A DNA stretch of 64,000 nucleotides, taken from contig NZ_JAPWDU010000003.1 in assembly GCF_027257155.1 (NCBI RefSeq), forward strand, positions 434,001-498,000, read 5' to 3'. The position numbers and the translations under genes are program-made. This document shows, piece after piece, positions 33,281-41,598 of this stretch (its first letter is position 1; the number at the start of each line of letters is the position of its first letter). This DNA is from Cerasicoccus sp. TK19100 (GTDB taxonomy: Bacteria > Verrucomicrobiota > Verrucomicrobiia > Opitutales > Cerasicoccaceae). Under the pieces are notes generated by a model. The model did not search any database and was not told the origin of the DNA. It saw only the letters and a list, made by a program, of their open reading frames with translations.

Positions 33281-34139
33281 ACCACAAACCAACGACCTGA
33301 TGACCGCGGACCACATCCGCCAATACTGGGAGGAGGGCTATACCGTCGTGCGCGGCGTCTTCAGCGAGGCTGAGCTCGACCAAATGCGCACCGCCTGCGA
33401 TCGCTGGAAATTCACTGGCGATCTGCTCGGCCGCACTTGGCGCAAGCAAAACACCGTGATCTGGGTCGATGAGGACGCCGACACCGGCACCACCGTGCGC
33501 GGTATGCAGTGGCCGTCTTACCACGATGCGGTGATGGACAAATTTCGCACCGATCCGCGCATGCTGATGATCATCGAGCCGCTCATTGGCAACAGCATCA
33601 GGCAGATCATCAACCAGGTGCACTGGAAGCGCCCGGGCTCGCAGACCAGTTGGGCGCTCCACCGCGACGTGCGCAGCCGCCGCCCGAGCAACGCCTTTAC
33701 CGATCTCTACACCTCATGGGTGCAGACGGGCATCGCGATCGACCCGCACATGAAGGAGAACGGCGCGATGCAAATCGTCCCGGGCAGCCATCTGGATATC
33801 GAGCACGATCCGGAGGACAAGTCAGCCTGGATGGCCCCGCAGTACGCCGAGGATGCGCGCATCAAAGACATGGTCCTGGAGCCGGGCGACGTCGGCCTGT
33901 GGTCGGCCTACACCGTGCATGGCGGCGGGTTTAACACCACGAAATACCTGGATCGCCGACTTTACATCAATGGCTTCGTGAAGGCCGAGAAATGCGCGCG
34001 CGGCGAGTGGGCTTGGAAGGACGGCCGCACTTGTGGCCTCTACGGCGAGCAGGCCCTGGTGCAATTTGAAGAAATCGAGGAAATCCGCCACGCCTTCTAC
34101 GCCTCCGAGCTCAACCGCAAAGAAGTCATCCGCGACTGA
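33267..34139 (+). CDS. Phytanoyl-CoA dioxygenase (PhyH) family protein
   Basis: The 290-residue protein is a likely Fe(II)/2-oxoglutarate-dependent dioxygenase. It begins with the family pattern IRQYWEEGYTVVRGVFSEAELDQMR and has the metal triad candidates in LHRDVRSR (His and Asp) and TVHGGGFNTT (distal His), plus AMQIVPGSH. A ribosome-binding site AAGGAGG fixes the start at 33267, inside the IclR gene's last codons. PhyH-family enzymes act on many small molecules. With only an IclR regulator beside it, the substrate cannot be named. Palindromic elements flank the pair. Confidence 0.92.
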   Translation: MLTAEPQTNDLMTADHIRQYWEEGYTVVRGVFSEAELDQMRTACDRWKFTGDLLGRTWRKQNTVIWVDEDADTGTTVRGMQWPSYHDAVMDKFRTDPRMLMIIEPLIGNSIRQIINQVHWKRPGSQTSWALHRDVRSRRPSNAFTDLYTSWVQTGIAIDPHMKENGAMQIVPGSHLDIEHDPEDKSAWMAPQYAEDARIKDMVLEPGDVGLWSAYTVHGGGFNTTKYLDRRLYINGFVKAEKCARGEWAWKDGRTCGLYGEQALVQFEEIEEIRHAFYASELNRKEVIRD

Positions 34140-34162
34140 CCAGCCTCCGGCTGGACCGGTAG

Positions 34163-34181
34163 ATTTGCCCATTGGGCAAAT
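34163..34181. repeat. 19-bp palindrome, variant sequence
   Basis: ATTTGCCCATTGGGCAAAT is a perfect palindrome with one central base, 23 bases after the dioxygenase stop. It differs from the copies at 5008 and 5930 by A-to-C changes on one arm matched by T-to-G changes on the other. Confidence 0.85.
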
Positions 34182-34210
34182 GGGCGTGAGTCGCGGGTAG
34201 GGCGCATAAA

Positions 34211-34248
34211 AGGTAGGGCGCAGTCCCGCTCAGCGGGACAAGCCGCCT
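34211..34248 (+). repeat. Short relative of the 42-bp repeat with a different centre
   Basis: AGGTAGGGCGCAG and AAGCCGCC, which begin and continue the 42-bp repeat, here surround the palindrome GTCCCGCTCAGCGGGAC instead of the CTTACAAGC core. The sequence is therefore modular, with an exchangeable hairpin between fixed ends. Confidence 0.65.
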
Positions 34249-34276
34249 CGGTGGAGTGGTCTTGGCCATCTCTTGG

Positions 34277-34495
34277 GGTAGCGCGGGCGCGCCTGTCCCG
34301 CTAAACGGTGATCTCGCGCCGCATCCCAGCGGAGTGGCTACGGCCATCATGTAGGGCTCGCGCTTGCGCGATGCCGCAATAGGTGGCTATGCGGGGGAGG
34401 CTTGAGCGGATGCGGCATCGCGCAAGCGCGAGCCCTACATTCCAACGACCTTTACCATCAGCATGGGGTGCGGCGCGAGACGCGCCTGCGCTACC
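34277..34495. repeat. Large palindromic element, copy B
   Basis: Shoulders and the 29-base inner arms (34350-34378 and 34411-34439) match copy A at 32196-32418 in the same orientation. The 32-base core (34379-34410) is the reverse complement of copy A's core, with one substitution and one indel. The TCACCGCTTAGCGGGACA-type module appears on the left shoulder, inverted (34294-34311, one mismatch). The rest of this 468-base gap holds the two smaller repeats before it. Confidence 0.85.
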
Positions 34496-34607
34496 TTTGG
34501 CCAGATGGATTATAGGCGAACACAGAGGTTCGCGTTCCATTGGGCGTTCCGCCACGCCGGTGCCATTCAATCTTGCCAATCATGGCATTGCCCAAACGCT
34601 GGTTGGA

Positions 34608-35003
34608 ATGAAGCCGCCAACGCACATTATCGAGACCTGTCTTTACGCGGAAGATGTCGAAGCTGCCGAGCGATTTTACTCCGACGTGATGGGGCTGGAG
34701 TTGTTTAGCAAAGCCGAGGGCAAGTTTGTCTTCTATAAGATGGCTGAGGCAATGCTGCTGATCTTTGACCCCGACGCCAGTGACGGCTCTCAGCACAAGC
34801 TGCCCGACCACGGTGCGAAGGGCCCGGGCCATGTCTGCTTTCGAGTGGATGAGGCTGAGTTCCCGGCTTGGCGCGAGCACTTGGCCAGCCACGGCGTGGC
34901 GATCGAGTCCGAGCATGTCTGGCCCAGTGGTGTGAGGTCGCTCTATTTTCGCGACCCGGCGGGCAACAGTCTGGAGCTGGCCCCATGGAAGCTGTGGGCC
35001 TAG
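34608..35003 (+). CDS. VOC superfamily (glyoxalase/dioxygenase-like) protein
   Basis: The 131-residue protein is a single VOC module. HIIETCLYAEDVEAAERFYSD at the start has the first fold unit with a metal-ligand-like Glu, and HVCFRVDEAEFPAWREHL and RSLYFRDPAGNSLELAPW complete the second unit. The DPxGNxxEL end is the common VOC signature. It may be a glyoxalase, dioxygenase or resistance protein; the sequence does not decide. ATG 34608 follows GGTTGGA, a weak ribosome-binding site. Confidence 0.9.
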   Translation: MKPPTHIIETCLYAEDVEAAERFYSDVMGLELFSKAEGKFVFYKMAEAMLLIFDPDASDGSQHKLPDHGAKGPGHVCFRVDEAEFPAWREHLASHGVAIESEHVWPSGVRSLYFRDPAGNSLELAPWKLWA

Positions 35004-35072
35004 CAGGGGCGTGTTACTTTAATGTCACTGGAAAATTTTGTTATCGCCTCCTCCAGTGTGAATTATCAATTT

Positions 35073-35981
35073 ATGTTTAACGTGAAGACCATTCTTCTGT
35101 ATTCTGTTCTCATTCTTTTTCTGGCCGCCCATTCCTTTGGGGCGGAGTCGGTTTTCTTAAAAGGTGCCAATGGCCGTATCGTAGAGTTTGCCGGTGTGCG
35201 TTCCGCCGGTCCGCAGGGGTTAATACTGCTGATGCAGGCCGATGGCGACGAGATGCTCGTTGGGTGGGACAAGATTGACCTCGAGGACTTGAAAAAACAC
35301 GACAAGATTTACAGTGCCTACCAGAATGCGCAAAGCGGCCGCAAAACCACGCTGAATCTTGGCGTTTACGAAGGGGCGATGTCGCAGGACCAGTTCTTGC
35401 GGAACTTGAAAGCCATGCTTCTTAAGGAAGATGCTTACAAAGCACCGCGCATGACTGATATCGAGTTTGATCGAGATCTATTCAACTATGAGAATCGTCC
35501 TGGGGATTACGTAAAGGCCCAGCGCAAGACTGAAAAGATTTATCTGGAATACAGGTTGTTGATGGAGGAGTTCTTTGGGGTCAAAGAAGATCAGCTTAAA
35601 ACTCGTATAACCACAATACCTTATGGCGATGAGACCTACCGTGTCATTGACTTTTCATCCCTGGCAGACCGCAGTAAAGTGAATGTAAGCCGTTTGAGTG
35701 TGATCAAATATTTTGCGGACTCAGGTCATGAATCCTATCATGACGCCATAGACTGGTTTACTGGCAATGATCTGGAGTTTCAGGGGATCGTCCGGGAGTT
35801 GAGGGATCAACAAAAGGTCGTCAATCAGCAACTGTTGGCCAGCGACAATGTAAAGCTTCGCTATTCCTATTTGCTGGGGCAGTTGCAGAAGCACTTCACC
35901 AATCTTGGTGATTCCTCCACCATGGAAAAGTCTTTGCCGACAGATATGCGTGCATTTCTCGAAGAAATGCAGCTCAGGTGA
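35073..35981 (+). CDS. Secreted hypothetical protein
   Basis: The 302-residue protein has a signal peptide (MFNVKTILLYSVLILFLAAH, cleavage after SFG near residue 24). A small beta-rich domain follows at residues 26-66 (VFLKGANGRIVEFAGVRSAG, ending MLVGWDKIDLEDL) like SHD1-type domains common in verrucomicrobia and planctomycetes. A long helical part comes next. No function can be assigned. ATG 35073 is preferred over one at 35022 because it gives an ordinary signal sequence. Confidence 0.75.
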   Translation: MFNVKTILLYSVLILFLAAHSFGAESVFLKGANGRIVEFAGVRSAGPQGLILLMQADGDEMLVGWDKIDLEDLKKHDKIYSAYQNAQSGRKTTLNLGVYEGAMSQDQFLRNLKAMLLKEDAYKAPRMTDIEFDRDLFNYENRPGDYVKAQRKTEKIYLEYRLLMEEFFGVKEDQLKTRITTIPYGDETYRVIDFSSLADRSKVNVSRLSVIKYFADSGHESYHDAIDWFTGNDLEFQGIVRELRDQQKVVNQQLLASDNVKLRYSYLLGQLQKHFTNLGDSSTMEKSLPTDMRAFLEEMQLR

Positions 35982-35987
35982 GTGATT

Positions 35988-36362
35988 TTAGCGTGACCGC
36001 TTCCGCGCCGCCTTGCGCTTGCGGGGTGGCGGGTGGACGCCAAAGCGCGGATCTCCCTGACGAATTGCTTCGATAATGGCCTCGGCGACCGGCTCGAAGT
36101 CATCGTGTTCCTCGGGCAGATAAAGCCATTTGGGCAGGATGGCGTGAGGTGCCAGCGGTGGGAAATCCGCGATGATGGCCTCGTGCTGCTCGCGGTCCAC
36201 CGTGACCAGTAGGCCGCGCCAGGGCTCCTCCCGGGCGGAGAGCACGCAGACCATTTTGCCATTCAGGTAGCATCCCACCGCGCCAAACATCGGCTTGCGC
36301 ACAAAGGAGGGGTCATCGGCGATGGGCTCAATCAGCCAGTCGTAGGGATGCGGTTTCGGCAT
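35988..36362 (-). CDS. TfoX N-terminal-like domain protein
   Basis: The 124-residue protein contains FVRKPMFGAVGCYLNGKMVCVL, resembling the start of the TfoX N-terminal domain (RxMFGxxGxY), then LPKWLYLPEEHDDFEPVAEAI and a strongly basic tail (RKRKAARKRSR). TfoX proteins influence competence in some bacteria, but this domain alone is widespread and its role unknown. The basic C-terminus suggests nucleic-acid contact. It is convergent with the secreted protein gene and ends six bases from it. Confidence 0.65.
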   Translation of the reverse strand: MPKPHPYDWLIEPIADDPSFVRKPMFGAVGCYLNGKMVCVLSAREEPWRGLLVTVDREQHEAIIADFPPLAPHAILPKWLYLPEEHDDFEPVAEAIIEAIRQGDPRFGVHPPPRKRKAARKRSR

Positions 36363-36533
36363 GAGGGGGAGAATAAAGTGAGCCAATGAAAAATGAAAGA
36401 TCAGGTTTGGCATTCGATTCGCCGCGTTGGGCGCAAATCGTTACCCGCTTGAATTTGCCCACTGTAATATTTAATCTACACCGGCTATCGCCGTGATTGA
36501 CTTGTGATCCCGCAAGCAGCGTAATAGCTCCCC

Positions 36534-37541
36534 ATGTTCGTCGACGAAGTCACAGTAAAACTCAAGGCGGGAGATGGCGGCAACGGCTGCCTGAGCTTCC
36601 GGCGGGAGAAGTATGAGCCCATGGGTGGCCCCAACGGGGGTAACGGCGGACGCGGGGGTAACGTCGTGCTCGTGGGGGATGAGAACACCGCGGATTTGGT
36701 CGACTACAAATTCATGCCGCACGCCAAGGCGCAAAATGGCGAGCCGGGCCGTGGCTCGGATCAACACGGAGCCTGGGGTGATGACAAGCGCTTGCGCTTG
36801 CCACTGGGCACACAGGTGTTCGATGTGGTCAGCGGCTTGATGGTCTGCGAGCTCCTTGAGCACGAGCAGGAGGTGACGTTGCTCAACGGTGGCCGGGGTG
36901 GCCTGGGCAATCTGGTCTTCAAATCCTCGGTTAACCAGGCACCGCGCAAAATTACGCCCGGTAAGCCCGGAGAGGAAGGCGAATACCGTTTTGTGCTCAA
37001 GACTATCGCCGATTGCGGGTTGGTGGGATTCCCTAATGCCGGCAAGTCGTCGATCATGGGCATCATGACCAAAAATCAGCCCAAGGTCGGTCATTATGCC
37101 TTTACCACGATCAATCCGAGCGTTGGCGTGGTGCTTTATCCTGATACCTACGAACGACTTACAATTGCCGATATCCCCGGGCTGATTGAGGGCGCTCATG
37201 AAAACCGTGGCCTGGGCCACCGTTTTCTGCGGCACGTTGAGCGATGCCGAATCCTGCTTTTCATGCTGGATATGTCGGGTGAGGAGGGGCGCGATCCGCT
37301 GGATGACTACGCTCAGCTGTGCCACGAACTGGAGCTGTATGAAGAGGAGCTCGCGGAACGCGACCGTATCTTGATCGCTAACAAGATGGACGAAGAAACT
37401 TCGGCAGAGAATTTAAAACGTCTGCGCGCTGCCTACCCGGATTTGAAAATTTGCCCAATTTCCTGCCTGAGCGAAGAAGGCATTCCGGAACTGCGCGAGG
37501 CGCTCTACGATGCGGTTATCCGCAGTGCCGCCACGGAGTAA
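36534..37541 (+). CDS. obgE: Obg family GTPase (ObgE/CgtA)
   Basis: Obg GTPases act in late ribosome assembly and stress control. The 335-residue protein has the glycine-rich Obg fold at residues 1-158 (VKLKAGDGGNGCLSFRREKY, and MGGPNGGNGGRGGNVVL), then the G domain with G1 GFPNAGKSS, G3 DIPGLIEGAHENRGLG and G4 NKMD. The G2 region reads YAFTTINPSVGVV. It lacks a long C-terminal OCT extension, as in many bacteria. No rplU-rpmA genes lie upstream, unlike in many genomes. Confidence 0.97.
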   Translation: MFVDEVTVKLKAGDGGNGCLSFRREKYEPMGGPNGGNGGRGGNVVLVGDENTADLVDYKFMPHAKAQNGEPGRGSDQHGAWGDDKRLRLPLGTQVFDVVSGLMVCELLEHEQEVTLLNGGRGGLGNLVFKSSVNQAPRKITPGKPGEEGEYRFVLKTIADCGLVGFPNAGKSSIMGIMTKNQPKVGHYAFTTINPSVGVVLYPDTYERLTIADIPGLIEGAHENRGLGHRFLRHVERCRILLFMLDMSGEEGRDPLDDYAQLCHELELYEEELAERDRILIANKMDEETSAENLKRLRAAYPDLKICPISCLSEEGIPELREALYDAVIRSAATE

Positions 37542-37632
37542 GCCGCAGCTTGGTCGCTTGCTGAGCCTGTTTGGGGCAGGGCTGTGCTCACATGGCCGCC
37601 CTGTGTGGGCTTTGCGCACTTAGTGCCTGAAG

Positions 37633-39276
37633 CTAGCCAGCCTGCTCGGTCGGATTGAGCACGCCGTTGAGCTCGATGAGGAGATTTTCCCGGTCTGGCG
37701 TGAAGATGAAGCGGTCGCTACCCAGCTTTTCGTAGGCCTGCTGGAGAATGTCGGCCGACGGGCGGCGCATTTGGAGCAGCTTTTTAAGGTAGTTCCCGAG
37801 TTCGGCGGCGTTGCCGGTTTTGATCTCGATTTCGATCAGGTTGGACAGCGCAGCTTGGTTCTTGGGATTGTTCTCGTAGGCCTGCTTGAGCACGCGACGG
37901 GAAAATTCATCGCCTCCCAGCTGGGAGAAGCGGCGGGAAACCGCCATGAGCGATTCGGCGCGCAGGTTGGGCTCCTGCAAGAACTGGTCGACATAGATTT
38001 CAGCCAGGTTCATGTTGCCGACGCCGTAGTAAGCCACGGAGCGAAGGCTGTTGAAAATTGGCAGGTTGCTTTCCAGCCAGTCTGGGCGCTCCTTGGCGAG
38101 CTCTTCGCTAAAGCTGATGGCACCTTCGAAATCACCCGCAGTGATGTGAGACTCGATCAGCAGGAGTGCGAAGGGCGCGATGGGGAAGTCATTTTCGAGC
38201 GCTTGCTCGTAGATGCGGCGGGCGAGGTCGATTTGGCCTTCGTCGGTGGCGTAATTGGCCAATTTGAGCATGGCCTTCTCATCGTTGCGGAATTGGCGCA
38301 GGATGGCGTCGGCCTCGGCTTGGGCGCGTTCATCCTGGTCGGTCAGGCTGAGCGTGTAAAGCAGGTCGACGCGGGGCGAGACGGCCAACGGGGCATCGAT
38401 GTTGCGCAAAACGGCATACTGGCGGGCTTTTTCATACTCCTCCAGGTCGCGATAATACTGGCTAAGCTGCGCGTAGAGTGGCTCGTTGGTCTTGTATTTG
38501 CCGATGCTGTTTTCCAGCTTGTCGATGGCAGTGCGCTGGGCACCGCGTTCCCAGGAAATCTTTGCGGAGAGCAGCAGGCCTTCCAAGCCGGTTTCCAGCT
38601 CATACTCTTTCACGAAGTCTTCGGCCTCATCAAAATTGCCCCGATAGAGGTGAGCGGTAGCTGCTGCAGTGGAGAGCAGTGTGGTCACGTCTTCGTTGTT
38701 GGTGTCGGCGAGAATCTCCTCGGAAAGGCTAATGACTTCCTCGTCCTCCTGCTGGCTGATCAGTAGCTGAACGTAGCGCTTGAGGTAAGCCGGGTTATCA
38801 TGGGCGTAGGGCACGCCTTCACGTAAGAGGTCGAGCGCGCGGTCGATATCGCGCAGATTGGGGATGTAGAGGAAGTATTCGCTAACCAGGAGGCGACCCT
38901 CGAGGTTGGTGGGGGATCGCTGCACGCCCTCGCGCAGGAATTTAAAGGCATCACGGTAATTGCCCTCTTCGAGCATCTCCTTGGCCATTTCAATCTGGTA
39001 GTCGCCGACTTTGGCGCGGTGTTCATCCATGTGAAGCCAGATGGTAAACATGTCCGCGTATTGCACGTCTTCGAATTTTTGCACTTTCTTAAAGAACACA
39101 AACAACGCGGTCGCTAAGCCAATATAGCCCACGATGGCCAAGCCCGCAAAGACGCCAAGTATGCGCCCCCAGCGAAAATGAATATGCCAACGGCCACTGG
39201 GCCCCCGCTTCCGGACCGCGAAGCCAAGCAAAACGCTTCTTTGCTGGTTTTGAGACGATGGGGAGGCCTTTTTCAT
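37633..39276 (-). CDS. Membrane-anchored TPR-like protein
   Basis: The 547-residue protein has a basic cytoplasmic N-terminus (about 35 residues), one membrane helix (residues 38-62, ILGVFAGLAIVGYIGLATALFVFF) and then many helix-turn-helix pairs of TPR type throughout. Examples are YRDAFKFLREGVQRSP, YEKARQYAVLRNIDAP and LARRIYEQALENDFP. It is probably a periplasmic scaffold. It lies divergently from the export cluster with a 281-base gap between starts, so a role in polysaccharide export is possible but not shown. Confidence 0.85.
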   Translation of the reverse strand: MKKASPSSQNQQRSVLLGFAVRKRGPSGRWHIHFRWGRILGVFAGLAIVGYIGLATALFVFFKKVQKFEDVQYADMFTIWLHMDEHRAKVGDYQIEMAKEMLEEGNYRDAFKFLREGVQRSPTNLEGRLLVSEYFLYIPNLRDIDRALDLLREGVPYAHDNPAYLKRYVQLLISQQEDEEVISLSEEILADTNNEDVTTLLSTAAATAHLYRGNFDEAEDFVKEYELETGLEGLLLSAKISWERGAQRTAIDKLENSIGKYKTNEPLYAQLSQYYRDLEEYEKARQYAVLRNIDAPLAVSPRVDLLYTLSLTDQDERAQAEADAILRQFRNDEKAMLKLANYATDEGQIDLARRIYEQALENDFPIAPFALLLIESHITAGDFEGAISFSEELAKERPDWLESNLPIFNSLRSVAYYGVGNMNLAEIYVDQFLQEPNLRAESLMAVSRRFSQLGGDEFSRRVLKQAYENNPKNQAALSNLIEIEIKTGNAAELGNYLKKLLQMRRPSADILQQAYEKLGSDRFIFTPDRENLLIELNGVLNPTEQAG

Positions 39277-39557
39277 GGGTTTGAAATTTACACGCCGACC
39301 ACTGGGGTCAATCTAAAATGGAAGCCGGGAATAAGTATTCACTTAACTGCATGTGATTGTTTTCCCCTTACGTAGAGCGGGCGTTAACGTGATTGTCACA
39401 TTTGGAAAGAGTTGATGGGGAAAAATTTGGAATTTTTAGATTCTAGGCCGTTCTTGGGCTTGATTTTTATAATTCTTTTGCCCACAGTAGCAATCAACGC
39501 CTTTACCAGACGAAGTAAACCTATCTTCGGAAATCATCCAGCTACACAGATATAAAT

Positions 39558-40853
39558 ATGAAATCCTTTACCCAAAAATCTCTAATTGCTGCTTCGATTC
39601 TCGGTGCCGGCGCAGCTCTTAATGCTGCCCCTCTCGTATCGATCGGCGACTCCGTTGACATTTTCTTCAACGGTAGCACCAATGTTCAATGGCGATCCAA
39701 CCTTTTCTACGCTGACGGTATCGAGGGCACGACCCCTCCCACAGCCTTGGCTCCCGCCGGTGTCACTATCAATCGCCCTAAGGAATCTGCTTTCGTCTTC
39801 TACGTATCGCCGGGTTTGGAAATCCAGATTGGCCGTAACAGTAATGCCAACGTTACCATCTATTTCCGTGAGGACTTCTTGTTCTACTCGAAGTATAGCA
39901 GCCAACTGAATACGGAACTGGCGAACCTCTACGTCGATGGCGTTTACGACTGGGGCAACCTGAGCACCTCTGCTGGCTTCTCCTTCGTCCAGTCACAGCA
40001 GAACACGCCAACCACTTCCGGCGGCGTTTTTCAAGCAGATCTGGTTGAAACTAACAACTACAATGCCTACATCGATGCTGACTACGACATCTCTCCGAAG
40101 GCATGGTTGAGTGGAGGCTTTAACTGGACTCGTAGGGACTATACCAACAATCAGAATTTTGGTAACCGCTACTCGGACGTTGATTACTATCAAGCTCCGA
40201 TCACTTTCTTCTGGCGTGTCACACCGAAGCTCAGCGTTGGTCCTAGTTTCCGTTATCGCTACACCGATCCGAGCAGCACGCCGACCACTATCCCTGCTGA
40301 TTACAATGATTATTTCTTCAACGTTGCAGTCAAGGGTGAGGTTATGCCCAAGCTGAATGTTGGGCTTAACGTTGGTTACCAGCTCCGCGATCCCAATCGT
40401 GATCGCATCAATCGGGTTACCAACACGGCGATCTCTCAGGACACCCGCGGTCAGTTCAGCATCATTGGTGATGTCGAATACGAAATCACTCCGAAACTAC
40501 TTGGTTACGCCTCGCTTTACAATGAGTTTGGCGTCGGTGCAGAGGGTCAAACCACCACGGACCTCGGCGGTGACATCGGTGCGATCTATCAATTCAACAG
40601 CTACATTTCTGCAGTCGCAGAATTCGGAATGGAAAACTCGGAGTATCAAAATTCCAATGGTCGTGAAGATCTCACCACCACTGCTGACTTCTCCATCAAT
40701 TATACACCCAATGCATATTGGCAGCTGAGCGCAGGTTACTATTACATCAACAACAACTCTGATGGTAACTTCAACCCGATCATAGGCTCAGACAATACGG
40801 GTGCTAGCTTTAATTCTCATACGGTGAATTTACAGGCGACCTTCCGCTATTAA
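39558..40853 (+). CDS. Outer-membrane beta-barrel protein (putative porin-like)
   Basis: The 431-residue protein has a signal peptide (residues 1-23, ending LNA) and a long run of alternating beta-strands ending in the typical C-terminal aromatic (VNLQATFRY). Repeated strand-turn units such as ANVTIYFREDFLFYSKYSS and GVYDWGNLSTSAGFSFVQ suggest a barrel of at least 16 strands. It resembles the putative beta-barrel porin 2 group found in front of export genes in verrucomicrobia. It precedes the Wza-like and kinase genes, so it may be the outer-membrane part of that system. A terminator follows. Confidence 0.85.
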   Translation: MKSFTQKSLIAASILGAGAALNAAPLVSIGDSVDIFFNGSTNVQWRSNLFYADGIEGTTPPTALAPAGVTINRPKESAFVFYVSPGLEIQIGRNSNANVTIYFREDFLFYSKYSSQLNTELANLYVDGVYDWGNLSTSAGFSFVQSQQNTPTTSGGVFQADLVETNNYNAYIDADYDISPKAWLSGGFNWTRRDYTNNQNFGNRYSDVDYYQAPITFFWRVTPKLSVGPSFRYRYTDPSSTPTTIPADYNDYFFNVAVKGEVMPKLNVGLNVGYQLRDPNRDRINRVTNTAISQDTRGQFSIIGDVEYEITPKLLGYASLYNEFGVGAEGQTTTDLGGDIGAIYQFNSYISAVAEFGMENSEYQNSNGREDLTTTADFSINYTPNAYWQLSAGYYYINNNSDGNFNPIIGSDNTGASFNSHTVNLQATFRY

Positions 40854-40886
40854 GGGAGGCATTCTCAAAGTTCATTTGAACAATTC

Positions 40887-40930
40887 CGGGAAAGGAAGGT
40901 CTATTGAAGTGCCTTCCTTTCCTCTTTTTA
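40887..40930 (+). terminator. Rho-independent terminator after the beta-barrel gene
   Basis: GGAAAGGAAGG (40889-40899) and CCTTCCTTTCC (40912-40922) form a perfect 11-bp stem with a 12-base loop, then TCTTTTTA. It ends 18 bases before the next start codon, so the downstream genes depend on readthrough or on a promoter within this small gap. Confidence 0.88.
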
Positions 40931-40947
40931 CCAAACCAGTTTTCACC

Positions 40948-41553
40948 ATGAACCGTTTTACCTGTCTTTGTTTTTTGGCTATAACATGCTTTTTCGCGAC
41001 CTTTGCTCAGGCACAAAACACTGCTGAAGCGAAGAACCGCGGGCTCATTGGTTCGAATTACACGTTGCAGCCGTTGGATATCGTCCAGATGACGGTTTAC
41101 AAAGAGCCGGAGTTAGAGCAGCAGGTTCGTGTTAGTCAGGAAGGCACAGTGATATTACCCTTGGTCGGAGAAGTGCAGGTGGGCGGTATGACCATTACCA
41201 ATGCAACTCGATTGATCACTGATTTGTACAATCGAGATTATTTGGTGAATCCTCAGGTGACTCTTCTTCTCATATCCTACACCGAGCGCCGAGCTTATGT
41301 GCATGGACAAGTGAACCGACCCGGTCCGGTCATTATTCCACCTGAAGAAACAATGACGCTTTCACAGGTCATTAGTGCCGCAGGTAGCACTACACGTCTA
41401 GCCAGTGACACCATTCGCGTTACAAGGACAGAATCTAACGGTAAGAAGACCGTTTATGAACTGGAGTTCGATGAGATTCTGGAAGATCCAGACGCCAAAG
41501 ATATCATTATTATGGATGGCGATTCTATTTATGTGCCAGAGCGCATCATCTAG
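40948..41553 (+). CDS. Polysaccharide export protein (Wza/KpsD-like)
   Basis: The 201-residue protein has a signal peptide (FLAITCFFATFAQA), the poly-export domain (NYTLQPLDIVQMTVYKEPEL, near residues 38-58, with SQEGTVILPLVGEVQVGG) and one SLBB domain (RRAYVHGQVNRPGPVIIPPE, TLSQVISAAGSTTRLASD). It lacks the C-terminal helix that closes the outer-membrane ring in E. coli Wza, as many short family members do. There is no lipobox Cys at the expected position. With the following tyrosine autokinase it forms the core of a Wzx/Wzy-type or exosortase-type export system. Confidence 0.93.
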   Translation: MNRFTCLCFLAITCFFATFAQAQNTAEAKNRGLIGSNYTLQPLDIVQMTVYKEPELEQQVRVSQEGTVILPLVGEVQVGGMTITNATRLITDLYNRDYLVNPQVTLLLISYTERRAYVHGQVNRPGPVIIPPEETMTLSQVISAAGSTTRLASDTIRVTRTESNGKKTVYELEFDEILEDPDAKDIIIMDGDSIYVPERII

Positions 41554-41598
41554 TTAGCGTTTATCAGTTAACTAATTTATCACTCACTACTTTTGAAT

